A DNA stretch of 64,000 bases from Marinobacterium profundum (lineage in GTDB: Bacteria; Pseudomonadota; Gammaproteobacteria; Pseudomonadales; Balneatricaceae), in assembly GCF_001528745.1 (NCBI RefSeq), contig NZ_BCNS01000091.1, positions 124,001 through 188,000 on the forward strand. The letters are read 5' to 3'. Positions within the stretch are counted from its first letter, which is position 1. Each line of letters begins with the position of its first letter. Positions 1 to 11,652 of this stretch are shown here, piece after piece. Under the pieces are notes generated by a model, which was not told where the DNA came from, ran no database searches, and saw only the letters and a list, made by a program, of their open reading frames with translations. A program made the translations under genes and the position numbers.

Positions 1-1471
<1,471 letters not shown>

Positions 1472-1490
1472 GAGTATTACCTGAGCGATA

Positions 1491-2615
1491 TTAAGTATCG
1501 GACGAGCAACGGAGGTAGCCCCCCGGTACGGGCTCGATAACGCCTTTCAATTCCAGAGAAACCAGTAGCGGCATTAGCTGTGCCGTCGGTAAACCCGTCA
1601 AGGCCACCAACTGGTCAATATCGGCGATATCATACCCCATTTTTTCCAGTAGTTGCGCCTCGGCCACGGGCAGAGCCGGGGCGGGAACTGGCTCAGGGGT
1701 ACTGCTTTGGGCGGCGAAAAAACCTAACAGCGAAGCCAGAGGTTCCAGAACGTGGGCCACGGTCTCAACCAGCACGGCACCTTCACGGATGAGCTGGTGA
1801 CAGCCATGGGCGGCTGGGTTCTGAATGCTGCCTGGAATGGCGAAAACCTCACGCCCCTGTTCCAGCGCCATACGGGCCGTTATGAGGGAGCCACTGCGGG
1901 GCGCCGCCTCGATCACCAGTACACCGGCACAAAGGCCGCTGATAATACGATTACGTTTGGGGAAGTTGCCAGGCAGCGGCTGGCTGCCCGGCAGGAATTC
2001 GGACACCCAGGCCCCGCCGGTGTCCAGGATGCGCTGCGCTAGAGATGCATGGCGCCGCGGATAGACCTCATCGAGCCCGGTACCGAACACAGCAATACTG
2101 ACGCCCTCACGATCGACCGCACCCTGGTGTGCCGCGCCATCGATACCCAGCGCCAAGCCGCTGGTTACAACCATGCCAGCCTCGCTTAACGCGGCGCTAA
2201 ACTTGTAGGCATTGGCAACACCGGAGCGGCTTGCATGACGGCTACCCACCAGTGCCATTTGCGGCATAGCCAGACAATCGGTATCACCACGTACAAACAG
2301 CAATGGCGGTGGATCCGGAATTTCCAGCAACAGGGCAGGGTATTTTGTGTGATCAGGTGTAAGGCAACAGGCATCACTGTCTTCGAGCCAGGCCAAGCAG
2401 CTCTCCAGGCGCTCGAACAGAGGCCCGCTGTTTTGATCAAGGGATTCCATTGCCCGCAGCGTAACGGTGCGGGCCCCGACAAGGCGCAGTGCTTCGGGGT
2501 CATGCAGGAAAAGTTGGGAAGGGGGAATTCCGGCTACCGCAAGCCTTTTGAGCCCTATGGCACCCACTCTGGGCAGGAGGCTTGCAGCAATCCAGTCCCT
2601 TGGATTGCTGCCCAT
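1491..2615 (-). CDS. dprA: DNA-processing protein DprA
   Basis: Cytosolic single-strand DNA-binding protein that loads RecA on incoming DNA during natural transformation. The 374 residues match the family: an N-terminal SAM-like region (1-80), then a Rossmann-type DprA domain with VGSRHASRSG (123-132), TSGLALGIDGAAHQGA (151-166), FGTGLDEVYP (177-186), FPKRNRIISG (218-227) and SGSLITARMALEQGREVFAIPGS (241-263). A C-terminal winged-helix-like region follows a Pro/Ala linker (about 305-374). It sits 14 bp after the LysM gene and 19 bp before tsaC. Presence of dprA alone does not prove competence. Confidence 0.95.
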   Translation of the reverse strand: MGSNPRDWIAASLLPRVGAIGLKRLAVAGIPPSQLFLHDPEALRLVGARTVTLRAMESLDQNSGPLFERLESCLAWLEDSDACCLTPDHTKYPALLLEIPDPPPLLFVRGDTDCLAMPQMALVGSRHASRSGVANAYKFSAALSEAGMVVTSGLALGIDGAAHQGAVDREGVSIAVFGTGLDEVYPRRHASLAQRILDTGGAWVSEFLPGSQPLPGNFPKRNRIISGLCAGVLVIEAAPRSGSLITARMALEQGREVFAIPGSIQNPAAHGCHQLIREGAVLVETVAHVLEPLASLLGFFAAQSSTPEPVPAPALPVAEAQLLEKMGYDIADIDQLVALTGLPTAQLMPLLVSLELKGVIEPVPGGYLRCSSDT

Positions 2616-2629
2616 AGATTATCTCTGGA

Positions 2630-3670
2630 TCAGGGTTCGAATACCTTGTCGCCCACCGACATCACGTTACTGGCGTTCAGCACCAGACCGTAGCTGACCT
2701 TGTCAAAAACCTTGAACAGCATCAGCAGACCGGCACGCTCATCCGGCAGGGCAATACGCTCGCCGGTGACCGGATCCCGTACATTTTCGCCGGTACGGTA
2801 GATTGACATAACGTTACCCGCTTCCACCGAGTCCCGTGCGCCCACATTGACCGCAACGGCGTTGAACTGACCAATTTTGGCCACACCGCCGAGTACCGAG
2901 AGGATCAGACCTTCGGTGCCTTCGGGCACAGCTGAAGGCTGGAACAGCGACTGAATACGGCTTTCCTCAATGGGGAGCAAGCGGTCCAGCAAACGAACTT
3001 CCTCACGTGTCTTGCGCAGATCCAGCGTGATTATGTCCTTCTCCTGAGCGGGAATCGTGGTATCGGCTATCTTGAGCATTTCATAGCCCAGGAATTCGCC
3101 GGTTACAGGATCACGATACTCGGTTGCCGGGCGATAGAGTGCCTGCACCAACTCGTCGGATTTCAGCTCGCCGCGGGCATAAACGCGATCGCCGGCACCG
3201 GCAAGTATCCGATCATTACGGCCACCGACCACATAAGGCGCGTTGTTGAGCAGGTCGTCGTCGGCCACCAGGTGGTCTGACAGGAAGGCAATGATATCCT
3301 TCAGCGGAATGGCAGGAATCGCATCATCCAGCGGCGAAACCCTTGCCTTGGGGCTCAGCCTGGCACCGCCCGGGCGCATCGACAAACGCGGCTGACCGTT
3401 AACCCAGCTCAGATAGATAATATCGCCGGGGTAAATCAGATGCGGGTTATAGATCTGCGGGTTTACGTCCCAGACATTCGGCCATTGCCAAGGGTGTTGC
3501 AGAAAGCGACCGGAGATATCCCAAAGCGTGTCGCCCTTTACGACAACATATTCAGTTGGATGATCCTCACGCAAGTGGATTCTGTCTTTTCGTACTTCGG
3601 CATTGGTAACCGATACGGTGAGAAGCAGCAGACAGGTAAACAGTCCGCACAGCAGTTTCTTCATACCCAA
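2630..3670 (-). CDS. Secreted LysM-domain protein
   Basis: A 346-residue exported protein with a signal peptide (basic MGMKK, hydrophobic stretch to about residue 20, VTNAEV cleavage region). One LysM module follows at about residues 41-90 (YVVVKGDTLWDISGRFLQ through NPHLIYPGDIIYL). LysM domains bind peptidoglycan, so the protein is probably periplasmic and wall-associated. The remaining 250 residues form the region usual for the pseudomonad LysM proteins encoded upstream of dprA, with no catalytic motif I recognise. It is the first gene of the leftward set and is divergent from def across a 153-bp gap that must hold both promoters. The exact function is unknown. Confidence 0.9.
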   Translation of the reverse strand: MGMKKLLCGLFTCLLLLTVSVTNAEVRKDRIHLREDHPTEYVVVKGDTLWDISGRFLQHPWQWPNVWDVNPQIYNPHLIYPGDIIYLSWVNGQPRLSMRPGGARLSPKARVSPLDDAIPAIPLKDIIAFLSDHLVADDDLLNNAPYVVGGRNDRILAGAGDRVYARGELKSDELVQALYRPATEYRDPVTGEFLGYEMLKIADTTIPAQEKDIITLDLRKTREEVRLLDRLLPIEESRIQSLFQPSAVPEGTEGLILSVLGGVAKIGQFNAVAVNVGARDSVEAGNVMSIYRTGENVRDPVTGERIALPDERAGLLMLFKVFDKVSYGLVLNASNVMSVGDKVFEP

Positions 3671-3823
3671 ATCCCTTGTTAGAACTACCCCAGAAGCGTC
3701 GCTATTCCAGTGTGGTCGATAATATCAGGTGCAATGCAATGAGCAGCGATATCAGTATAATAGGCTGATAGATGAATTTCGCCATTAACGGCTCACTTTG
3801 AACCCTAGTAATTATCGGACCTC

Positions 3824-4342
3824 ATGGCAAAACTACCGATCCTCGAATTTCCGGACCCGCGTCTGCGTACCATAGCAGAATCCGTCGAAACGGTTACTGA
3901 GAATACTCGTCAGTTGATCGACGATATGTTCGAAACCATGTACGACGCACCGGGTATTGGTCTGGCCGCATCCCAGGTCAATGTACATCAGCGCATCATC
4001 ACCATTGATATCTCCGAAGAGAGTGACGAGCCGCTGGTGCTGATCAATCCCACCTTCGAAGTGCTCGATAAAGAACTTGAGCGCATGCAGGAAGGTTGCC
4101 TGTCGGTGCCGGGCTTCTATGAGAATGTCGAAAGACCTAATCATATCCGCGTAAAGGCACTGGATCGCGATGGTAACGCCCTCGATTTCGAAGCCCGCGA
4201 CCTGTTGGCCGTGTGCATTCAGCATGAGATCGATCATCTCGATGGCAAGCTGTTTGTCGATTACCTGTCGCCTCTCAAGCGCACCCGGATTCGCAGCAAG
4301 CTGGAAAAGAAGCACCGTCTGGAAGAAGGCCAGCCGGTCTGA
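3824..4342 (+). CDS. def: Peptide deformylase
   Basis: Removes the N-terminal formyl group from new proteins; an Fe2+ metallohydrolase of the cytosol. The 172-residue protein carries all three family motifs: GIGLAASQV (about 45-53), EGCLSVPG (about 89-96, Cys metal ligand) and [12 protein letters not shown] (about 131-142, HExxH ligands and catalytic Glu). Length is normal. It starts a rightward set def-fmt-rsmB-trkA-trkH, 79 bp ahead of fmt, the standard pairing of formylation and deformylation. Confidence 0.98.
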   Translation: MAKLPILEFPDPRLRTIAESVETVTENTRQLIDDMFETMYDAPGIGLAASQVNVHQRIITIDISEESDEPLVLINPTFEVLDKELERMQEGCLSVPGFYENVERPNHIRVKALDRDGNALDFEARDLLAVCIQHEIDHLDGKLFVDYLSPLKRTRIRSKLEKKHRLEEGQPV

Positions 4343-4421
4343 TTTTCTGTGGCCTTTGTCAGACCGGCGGGGGAAGCCGTAACCAGGTCCCTGCCAGTCG
4401 ATTTCACGAGGTAGCCCCCTG

Positions 4422-5384
4422 ATGCCCGAGCCGCTGAGAATTGTCTTCGCCGGCACACCTGACTTTGCCGCAGCCAGCCTACAGGCCCTGCTTGAAACCC
4501 ACCATAAAGTTATCGCCGTTTATACCCAGCCCGACCGTCCCGCGGGACGCGGCCGCAAGCTGACCCCGAGTTCGGTCAAGAAGCTGGCACTGGAGCAGGG
4601 TATTGAGGTTTTCCAGCCATTGTCACTCAAGGATGCCGACGCCCAGCAGGAACTGGCAGCACTCAAGCCCGACTTGATGGTCGTGGCCGCCTATGGCCTG
4701 CTGCTGCCCAAGGTCGTGCTGGAAATACCACGGCTTGGCTGCATTAACGTGCACGCCTCACTGCTGCCGCGCTGGCGCGGTGCCGCGCCCATACACCGTG
4801 CGCTGCTGGCCGGTGACAGCGAAACCGGCATCACCATCATGCAAATGGATGTGGGCCTGGATACCGGCGATATGCTGCTCAAGACACAGTGCCCGATTCT
4901 GCCCGACGACAACAGCGGTGTACTGCATGATCGCCTGGCGGCGCTCGGTGCCAGCACCCTGACGCAAAGCCTTGCGGCCATCGAGGATGGCAGCATTAGC
5001 AGGGAAGTGCAGGACAACGATCTGGCCTGCTACGCCCACAAGCTCGAAAAACAGGAAGGCAACATCGACTGGCAGCAAAGCGCAGATTACCTCGCGCGCC
5101 AGGTTCGCGGCCTGTCTCCCTGGCCAGTCGCTTTCACCCAGCTTGAGGGCACGACTCTGCGCATCTGGGCCGCCAGCGCACAGAATAACGGCGAAAGTAG
5201 CAGTGACGCCTTACCCGGCACTGTGATCGAGGCAGACAAGGACGGCATTTGCATCGCCTGTGGACAGGGCACCCTTCGCATTACACGACTGCAATTACCC
5301 GGCGGAACCCCGCTCAACAGCGCAGACATTATGAATTCCAGGCGTGAGACTTTCCGCCTGGGCACGAGGCTTGGAGCCGCATGA
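4422..5384 (+). CDS. fmt: Methionyl-tRNA formyltransferase
   Basis: Transfers a formyl group from 10-formyltetrahydrofolate to Met-tRNAfMet for initiation. The 320-residue protein has the formyltransferase N-domain with [12 protein letters not shown] (9-20), the catalytic block [21 protein letters not shown] (N109, H111) and DVGLDTGDM with D147, matching the Asn-His-Asp triad of E. coli Fmt. A C-terminal OB-like tRNA-binding domain follows (about 210-315). The stop overlaps the rsmB start (ATGA), which implies translational coupling. Confidence 0.98.
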   Translation: MPEPLRIVFAGTPDFAAASLQALLETHHKVIAVYTQPDRPAGRGRKLTPSSVKKLALEQGIEVFQPLSLKDADAQQELAALKPDLMVVAAYGLLLPKVVLEIPRLGCINVHASLLPRWRGAAPIHRALLAGDSETGITIMQMDVGLDTGDMLLKTQCPILPDDNSGVLHDRLAALGASTLTQSLAAIEDGSISREVQDNDLACYAHKLEKQEGNIDWQQSADYLARQVRGLSPWPVAFTQLEGTTLRIWAASAQNNGESSSDALPGTVIEADKDGICIACGQGTLRITRLQLPGGTPLNSADIMNSRRETFRLGTRLGAA

Positions 5385-6679
5385 ACCTTAGAACACTGGC
5401 CGCCCAGACACTGGCCCCCCTGCTGCTGCATCGCGGCTCCCTCAGTGCAACGCTTCCGACCTCCCTCTACACCTGCGTTCCGCGAGATCGCGCGCTGCTG
5501 CAGCAACTTTGCTACGGCACCATGCGTTTCGAACCCAGGCTGGCCCTGATTGCCGAACACCTGCTGCAAAAACCGTTTCGTGACAAGGATGCAGACCTGC
5601 AGGCGCTTGTGCTGCTAGGGCTTTACCAGCTCGACCAGACCCGCATTGCCGACCACGCCGCCATCAGCGAAACCGTCGATGTCACCGAAGACCTGAACAA
5701 AAACTGGGCCCGCGGCCTGGTCAACGCCGTGTTGCGCCGCTTCCAGCGCGAGCGTGACAGCATAATGGAAACCCTCGGCGACAATCCTCGCCTGCAGTAC
5801 AACCATCCCGACTGGATGATTGGCAAGCTGCAGCAGAACTGGCCCGATCACTGGCCCCAGATCATGCTGGCCAACGATCAGCCCGCGCCCATGACGCTGC
5901 GCCTCAATACACGACTTAGTACGCGCGAAGCCTATATCGAGCAGCTCTACATCGCCGGCATAGAAGCGACCCCCGGTGCCTTCGCCAAAACCGCGATTTA
6001 TCTGAATCAGCCCTGTGATGTCAGTGAGCTGCCCGGTTTTGCTGATGGCCTGGTCAGCGTGCAGGACGAAGCTGCGCAGTTATCGGCTCCCTTGCTCGAT
6101 CTCAAGCCCGGCCAGCGGGTACTGGATGCCTGCGCGGCGCCCGGCGGCAAGCTGTGCCACCTGCTGGAACACGAACCCGGCCTGGATAGCGTGGAAGCGG
6201 TAGAGCTCGACTCACGCCGAGCCGAGCGCATTCAGCAGAATCTGCAACGCCTCAAGCTGAACTGCACCGTCACTTTGGGTGACGCCGCCAGCGAAAAATG
6301 GTGGGACGGCCAAAGTTATGACCGCATTCTGATTGATGCTCCCTGCAGCGCCACCGGCGTCATTCGACGCCACCCGGACATCAAATACCTGCGCCGCAAC
6401 GAAGACCTGAAGCGCCTGGCGGATCTGCAGCTGAGCATTCTGCGCAACTGCTGGCACATGCTCAGCCCGGGCGGCAAACTGCTGTACGCCACCTGTTCGA
6501 TCTTCCCGCAGGAAAACGAACGCTTGCTCGCCCGCTTCATCAAGGAGCAGCCGGAAGTCCGTCACCTGCCCATCGAAGCGGACTGGGGCCATGCGCGGCC
6601 ACTGGGTCGACAGTTGTTCCCACAGCAGGATGGACACGACGGTTTTTACTACGCTGTACTTGAAAAACCCGTCAACTGA
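5381..6679 (+). CDS. rsmB: 16S rRNA m5C967 methyltransferase
   Basis: SAM-dependent methylation of C967 of 16S rRNA. The 432 residues show an N-terminal NusB-like RNA-binding domain (about 1-130) and a Rossmann methyltransferase domain with the SAM loop [15 protein letters not shown] (about 247-261), the catalytic-cysteine motif [21 protein letters not shown] and a second Cys in [12 protein letters not shown]. Length equals the family norm. It overlaps fmt by 4 bp and precedes trkA by 22 bp, an operon order shared with pseudomonads and E. coli. Confidence 0.98.
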   Translation: MNLRTLAAQTLAPLLLHRGSLSATLPTSLYTCVPRDRALLQQLCYGTMRFEPRLALIAEHLLQKPFRDKDADLQALVLLGLYQLDQTRIADHAAISETVDVTEDLNKNWARGLVNAVLRRFQRERDSIMETLGDNPRLQYNHPDWMIGKLQQNWPDHWPQIMLANDQPAPMTLRLNTRLSTREAYIEQLYIAGIEATPGAFAKTAIYLNQPCDVSELPGFADGLVSVQDEAAQLSAPLLDLKPGQRVLDACAAPGGKLCHLLEHEPGLDSVEAVELDSRRAERIQQNLQRLKLNCTVTLGDAASEKWWDGQSYDRILIDAPCSATGVIRRHPDIKYLRRNEDLKRLADLQLSILRNCWHMLSPGGKLLYATCSIFPQENERLLARFIKEQPEVRHLPIEADWGHARPLGRQLFPQQDGHDGFYYAVLEKPVN

Positions 6680-6701
6680 TCAGGGCAGGCCCCGCTGACC
6701 T

Positions 6702-8078
6702 ATGAAAATCATCCTACTGGGCGCCGGCCAGGTCGGCGGCACCCTGGCAGAAAACCTGGCCATTGAAGCCAACGATATCACCATTGTCGATACCGACAGC
6801 GCGCGCCTGCGCGAACTGCAGGATCGGCTCGATATCCGCACCATCGAAGGCAAGGCTTCCTACCCCAGCGTGCTGGAGCGCGCAGGCGCCAGGGATGCAG
6901 ACATGCTGATCGCCGTCACCAACAGTGACGAGGTCAACATGATCGCCTGCCAGCTGGCACACACCCTGTTCAATACTCCGACCAAAATTGCCCGTGTACG
7001 TGAGCACGACTACCTGCGCAAGGAAGGGGAAATTTTCAAGAACCAGGCCATCCCGGTGGATGTTCTGATCAGCCCGGAGCAGCTGGTCACCCAGCATATC
7101 CAGCGCCTTATTCAACACCCGGGGGCATTGCAGGTACTGGACTTTGCCGAAGGCCAGGCCCAGCTCGTTGCAGTAAAGGCTTATTACGGCGGCCCGCTGG
7201 TCGGGCGCGAAATATCCTACCTGCGCACCCATATGCCCGCCGTGGATACCCGCGTGGCCGCCATTTTCCGCCAGGACAGGCCTATCATCCCCCAGGGTAA
7301 TACGGTGATCGAGGCGGACGATGAAGTGTTCTTTATCGCTGCCAAACGTGATATTCGCTCCGTCATGAGTGAGTTGCGCAGGCTCGACAATCCCTACAAG
7401 CGCCTCATCATTGCAGGCGGCGGCAATATAGGCGCCCGTCTGGCCGCCAATATCGAAAACCAGTTCCAGGTCAAAATCATCGAGCGCGGTATTCAGCGTT
7501 GCAACACCCTGGCCAAGACCCTAGAGAACACTATAGTGCTGCATGGCAGTGCCTCGGATCGCGATCTGCTAATCGAGGAAAACATAGAAGATACCGATGT
7601 TTTCCTGGCACTGACCAACGATGACGAAGCCAATATCATGGCCTCGATGCTGGCCAAGCGGCTCGGTGCCCGCACCGTTATGACGCTGATCAACAACCCC
7701 GCCTATGTCGATCTGGTACAGGGTGGCGTGATCGACATCGCCATTTCGCCCCAGCAGACCACTATTAGCGCGCTCCTGACCCATGTGCGGCGTGGCGATG
7801 TGGCCGCCGTGCACTCACTGCGCCGCGGCGCTGCCGAGGCCATTGAGGCCGTCGCCCATGGTGACAGGCGCAGCTCCAAGGTAGTGGGGCGGGCGATCGA
7901 GGATATCGACCTGCCACCGGGCACAACCATAGGCGCCATCATCCGAAACGACGAGGTGCTGATCGCCCACGATGATGTCGTGATCGAGAATGGCGACCAC
8001 GTCATCCTGTTCCTGGTAGACAAGCGCCGTATCCGCGACGTCGAGCGCTTGTTCCAGGTTGGCCTCGCCTTTTTCTGA
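6702..8078 (+). CDS. trkA: Trk K+ uptake regulatory subunit TrkA
   Basis: Cytosolic NAD(H)/ATP-binding ring that gates the TrkH channel. The 458 residues contain two tandem RCK units. Each has a Rossmann motif, [17 protein letters not shown] (4-20) and [17 protein letters not shown] (about 236-252), followed by a TrkA-C domain (about 140-225 and 370-455). The acidic [11 protein letters not shown] after the first beta-alpha-beta unit fits NAD binding. trkH follows 14 bp downstream, so both subunits are made together; in E. coli these genes are unlinked. Confidence 0.97.
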   Translation: MKIILLGAGQVGGTLAENLAIEANDITIVDTDSARLRELQDRLDIRTIEGKASYPSVLERAGARDADMLIAVTNSDEVNMIACQLAHTLFNTPTKIARVREHDYLRKEGEIFKNQAIPVDVLISPEQLVTQHIQRLIQHPGALQVLDFAEGQAQLVAVKAYYGGPLVGREISYLRTHMPAVDTRVAAIFRQDRPIIPQGNTVIEADDEVFFIAAKRDIRSVMSELRRLDNPYKRLIIAGGGNIGARLAANIENQFQVKIIERGIQRCNTLAKTLENTIVLHGSASDRDLLIEENIEDTDVFLALTNDDEANIMASMLAKRLGARTVMTLINNPAYVDLVQGGVIDIAISPQQTTISALLTHVRRGDVAAVHSLRRGAAEAIEAVAHGDRRSSKVVGRAIEDIDLPPGTTIGAIIRNDEVLIAHDDVVIENGDHVILFLVDKRRIRDVERLFQVGLAFF

Positions 8079-8092
8079 GCGACTAGCACCCT

Positions 8093-9541
8093 ATGCGCTA
8101 TAGAGTCATTCTAAAAATCCTCGGCATTCTGCTGATGGTATTCAGCATTACCATGCTGCCGGCGCTACTGGTGTCCTATATCTACGAGGATGGGGCACAC
8201 CAGTCTTTCGTGGCTGGCTTTGCCATTACGCTGCTCACAGGTTTCTTTCTCTGGCTGCCGGTGTACCGCGTACGGGAGGATTTGCGCACCCGCGACGGCT
8301 TCCTGATTACGGTGCTGTTCTGGACCGTGCTGGGGCTGTTTGGCGCCGTACCGCTGATGCTGGCGGAGTACCCGCACTTGCGCGTTGTGGATGCGGTGTT
8401 CGAGTCCGTCTCGGGGCTTACCACCACGGGTGCCACCGTGATGACCGGCATCGACTGGCTGCCGCCATCCATACTGTTTTACCGCCAGCAACTGCAGTGG
8501 CTCGGCGGCATGGGTATCATCGTACTGGCCGTGGCGATACTGCCGATGCTGGGCATCGGTGGCATGCAGTTGTATCGGGCGGAAACGCCTGGGCCTGTAA
8601 AGGACTCGAAACTCACCCCGCGCATCACCGAAACCGCCAAGGCCCTCTGGTACATCTACCTGTCGCTGACAATAGCCTGTGCGCTGGGTTACTGGCTCGC
8701 GGGCATGACGCCCTTCGATGCCATTGCCCACAGTTTTTCGACCGTCGCTATCGGCGGCTTTTCGACCCATGACGCCAGCATTGGCTACTTCAACAGCCCA
8801 GTGATTGAGAGCATCGCGATCTTTTTCATGCTTCTGTCCGGGGTTAATTTCGGCCTGCATTTTTTTGCCTGGCGCCAGCGCTCAATCAGTCACTATTTCC
8901 AGGATCCGGAGTTTCGCTTCTACCTGACGGTTCTCGGCGGCACTGCCCTGATTACCTTTATGGTACTGGCGCTGACACAAACCTACGCCGTTAACGAAGC
9001 CCTGCGCCGGGCGGTATTCATGGTCGTGTCCATCGCCACTACCACCGGCTTCTCCACTTCAGACTTCGCCAACTGGCCCGTGATGCTCCCATTCCTGCTG
9101 TTTATTACCGCCTTTGTTGGTGGCTGTGCTGCCTCCACCGGCGGCGGCATGAAGGTAATCCGTATCCTGCTGATCCTCAAGCAGGGTTACCGCGAAATTA
9201 AACGTCTGGTACATCCCAGCGCAATCATCTCGGTCAAGGTGGGCAACAGACCCATCTCCGACCGGGTACTTGAAGCGGTCTGGGGGTTTTTCTCGGTCTA
9301 TCTGCTGGTATTTGTACTGATGCTCCTGGCACTGCTGGGCACAGGGCTGGATCAGGTTACGGCCTGGTCTGCAGTAGGCGCCACGCTAAACAACCTGGGC
9401 CCGGGTCTGGGGGATGTTTCAGTGCACTTTGGCGGCCTGAATGATACCGCCAAATGGATTCTGTGCTTTGCCATGCTGCTCGGGCGCCTTGAGGTCTTCA
9501 CACTGCTGGTACTCTTTACTCCCATCTTCTGGCGCCGCTAA
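8093..9541 (+). CDS. trkH: Trk K+ transporter membrane subunit TrkH
   Basis: Inner-membrane K+ channel subunit of the superfamily of K+ transporters. The 482 residues have the four-fold pore layout: SGLTTTGATV (about 102-111), HSFSTVAIGGFST (about 217-229), SIATTTGFSTSDF (about 312-324) and a fourth loop SAVGATLNNLGPGLG (about 427-441) with the selectivity-filter glycines. QWLGGMGIIVLAVAILPMLGIGG and GCAASTGGGMKVIR are family-specific. It is the last gene of the def-trkH run and ends at a bidirectional hairpin shared with the convergent lpxL-type gene. Confidence 0.97.
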   Translation: MRYRVILKILGILLMVFSITMLPALLVSYIYEDGAHQSFVAGFAITLLTGFFLWLPVYRVREDLRTRDGFLITVLFWTVLGLFGAVPLMLAEYPHLRVVDAVFESVSGLTTTGATVMTGIDWLPPSILFYRQQLQWLGGMGIIVLAVAILPMLGIGGMQLYRAETPGPVKDSKLTPRITETAKALWYIYLSLTIACALGYWLAGMTPFDAIAHSFSTVAIGGFSTHDASIGYFNSPVIESIAIFFMLLSGVNFGLHFFAWRQRSISHYFQDPEFRFYLTVLGGTALITFMVLALTQTYAVNEALRRAVFMVVSIATTTGFSTSDFANWPVMLPFLLFITAFVGGCAASTGGGMKVIRILLILKQGYREIKRLVHPSAIISVKVGNRPISDRVLEAVWGFFSVYLLVFVLMLLALLGTGLDQVTAWSAVGATLNNLGPGLGDVSVHFGGLNDTAKWILCFAMLLGRLEVFTLLVLFTPIFWRR

Positions 9542-9545
9542 AACA

Positions 9546-9570
9546 ACAGGGGCCGCAAGGCCCCTGTGTT
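9546..9570. terminator. Bidirectional terminator between trkH and lpxL-type gene
   Basis: Perfect 9-bp stem ACAGGGGCC / GGCCCCTGT around a GCAA tetraloop, 4 bp after the trkH stop and 26 bp beyond the end of the convergent acyltransferase gene. The following T-rich bases are short. Confidence 0.8.
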
Positions 9571-9592
9571 TCTCAAAGTAGTTCATCACCTA

Positions 9593-10495
9593 TCAGTAAC
9601 GTTTGGGCTGCCCCTCAGGGCGACTGCTGAAGCGACGGTACTCCCATTGGTACTGGCTGGGCAGGGCGCGTACACAGGCTTCCACCGAGCGATTCATCGC
9701 AGCGGTGGCCTGTTCCAGATCCGGATTATCCAGCCCGGCCTCGGCCTCACGAAAAAACACCTTGAACCCCTGACCGTCAGGCAGACGCTCGGCGTAGCCA
9801 CAGATCACCTTGGCTTTCGTCTGCCGTGCCAGCTGCGGCAGCAGTTTCATGGTGAGCGCATCAATTCCAAAGAAGGGTGCAAATACACCACTCTGATCAT
9901 CCGGCTCCTGATCCGGCAGTATACCCACCATCTCAGTACGCTTGAGCGCCTTCATCACCATACGCACACCCGAGGCATTGGCCGGCGCCATGCGGGTACC
10001 CAGACGCGCACGCATGCGCTTGACCAGATCATCCATCAATTTCAGGCGCGGCGGCTTGTACATCGCCGTAAAGGGGTAGCGCATGGACAAATACAGATTC
10101 AGCACCTCCCAGTTACCCAGGTGAGGCGCGATCAGAATGATGCCTCTGCCCGTCGCCAGGGTCTCGGTAATCAACTCCTCGCCCTCAACCGAGCGGATAT
10201 TCTTCAGGCTGCGCTGCGGTGACCAGAGCCAGGACATGCCCATCTCGGCCAGTGAACGACCAGTTTCGGCCAGGCTCGCGATTACCAGTTTTTCCTGCGC
10301 CTTCGCATCGAGTTCGGGAAAGCACATCTCAATATTGCGCCGGGTATTGTCCGCCAGCTTGCTGTTGGACTTGTGCACTTGCCGACGACCAAACCAGGCT
10401 CCCAAAGACTGGGCCCACTTAAGCGGCAGCAGGGCGAGCAAGCCGAGCACCAGTATGGCTAAAACAGCTTTTACTTTGTCCAATGCAATGCCCAT
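9593..10495 (-). CDS. lpxL: Lipid A biosynthesis lauroyl-type acyltransferase (HtrB/LpxL family)
   Basis: Inner-membrane enzyme that adds a secondary acyl chain to the lipid A precursor at the cytosolic face. The 300-residue protein has an N-terminal membrane anchor (about 8-25) and the HX4E catalytic motif HLGNWE (H125, E130), followed by MYKPPRLKLMDDLV, GILPDQEP and a C-terminal QWEYRRF (compare QYQWEYRRF in relatives). It occupies the place of P. aeruginosa PA0011 (HtrB1) near glyQ. Which acyl chain and position it uses cannot be told from the sequence. Confidence 0.93.
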   Translation of the reverse strand: MGIALDKVKAVLAILVLGLLALLPLKWAQSLGAWFGRRQVHKSNSKLADNTRRNIEMCFPELDAKAQEKLVIASLAETGRSLAEMGMSWLWSPQRSLKNIRSVEGEELITETLATGRGIILIAPHLGNWEVLNLYLSMRYPFTAMYKPPRLKLMDDLVKRMRARLGTRMAPANASGVRMVMKALKRTEMVGILPDQEPDDQSGVFAPFFGIDALTMKLLPQLARQTKAKVICGYAERLPDGQGFKVFFREAEAGLDNPDLEQATAAMNRSVEACVRALPSQYQWEYRRFSSRPEGQPKRY

Positions 10496-10641
10496 CCCAA
10501 GCGTTGTTCCCAGAGTGACACAGTATATCGAATATCTCGCAGCCTGCGGCAGTGACTGCCGTGTTCATCGGTTTTGACCAGAGCCAGGCATTTTCACAAT
10601 CACTCAGAAGGTGCTGCACCTCGGACGCGGCGCTTTTCGTG

Positions 10642-10647
10642 TATAAT
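10642..10647 (+). promoter_or_regulatory. Candidate -10 box of the glyQS promoter
   Basis: TATAAT, 34 bp before the glyQ start in the gap between the divergent acyltransferase and glyQ genes. I could not find a convincing -35 element at 16-18 bp spacing. Confidence 0.45.
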
Positions 10648-10680
10648 TTCGCTCTAATTTTGGCCAACCGACTATTAAAG

Positions 10681-11652
10681 ATGGTGATCTCCGTGACCGA
10701 AAAGGTGACCTCAGACGTCAGCACCTTCCAGGGTTTGATCCTGGCTCTGCAGCAATACTGGGCAGAGCAGGGCTGCGTAATTATTCAGCCGCTGGATATG
10801 GAAGTTGGTGCAGGCACCTTCCATCCGGCGACCTTCCTGCGCGCCATCGGCCCCGAGTCCTGGCGCTCCGCCTATGTACAGCCCAGCCGCCGCCCGACTG
10901 ATGGCCGCTATGGCGAAAACCCCAACCGCCTGCAGCACTACTACCAGTTCCAGGTCGTCATCAAGCCGTCGCCAGACAACCTGCAGGAGCTTTATCTGGG
11001 CTCTCTGAAACGCATGGGTCTGGATCTCAATGTGCATGATGTACGCTTTGTTGAAGACAACTGGGAATCGCCCACCCTCGGCGCCTGGGGTCTGGGCTGG
11101 GAAGTCTGGCTTAACGGCATGGAAGTGACACAGTTCACCTACTTCCAGCAGGCCGGCGGCCTGGAATGCTACCCAGTCACCGGCGAGATCACCTACGGTC
11201 TCGAGCGAATCGCCATGTATTTGCAGGAAGTCGACAGCGTCTACGACCTGGTCTGGGCACGCCATCCCGACGGCAGTGTTGTGACCTACGGCGATGTCTA
11301 CCACCAGAATGAAGTGGAGCAGTCGACCTACAACTTCGAACACGCCGACGTTGATACCCTGTTCGGCAACTTCGATTTCCACGAGCGCGAATGCAACAAG
11401 TTGCTGGCGCTGGAAACACCGCTGCCGCTGCCGGCTTACGAGCAGGTACTCAAGGCATCCCATACGTTCAACCTGCTGGATGCCCGCCATGCGGTGTCCG
11501 TTACCGAACGTCAGCGCTACATACTGCGTGTGCGGACCTTGGCTCGTGGCGTTGCCGCAGCCTATTTCAACACCCGCAAGGCTCTGGGCTTCCCGCTGGC
11601 AGCCGCTGATATTCGTGCAGAAGTACTCGCCGCCTGCGAGGAGTCGAAATGA
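10681..11652 (+). CDS. glyQ: Glycyl-tRNA synthetase alpha subunit
   Basis: Catalytic alpha subunit of the heterotetrameric bacterial GlyRS. Recognised by [60 protein letters not shown] and [35 protein letters not shown], nearly identical to E. coli GlyQ. The open frame extends upstream to 10552, but homology starts near STFQ, and upstream codons overlap the TATAAT box. ATG 10681 is therefore preferred; in-frame GTG at 10693 is an alternative. The product is 323 residues. Its stop overlaps the glyS start, giving strict coupling of the two subunits. Confidence 0.96.
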   Translation: MVISVTEKVTSDVSTFQGLILALQQYWAEQGCVIIQPLDMEVGAGTFHPATFLRAIGPESWRSAYVQPSRRPTDGRYGENPNRLQHYYQFQVVIKPSPDNLQELYLGSLKRMGLDLNVHDVRFVEDNWESPTLGAWGLGWEVWLNGMEVTQFTYFQQAGGLECYPVTGEITYGLERIAMYLQEVDSVYDLVWARHPDGSVVTYGDVYHQNEVEQSTYNFEHADVDTLFGNFDFHERECNKLLALETPLPLPAYEQVLKASHTFNLLDARHAVSVTERQRYILRVRTLARGVAAAYFNTRKALGFPLAAADIRAEVLAACEESK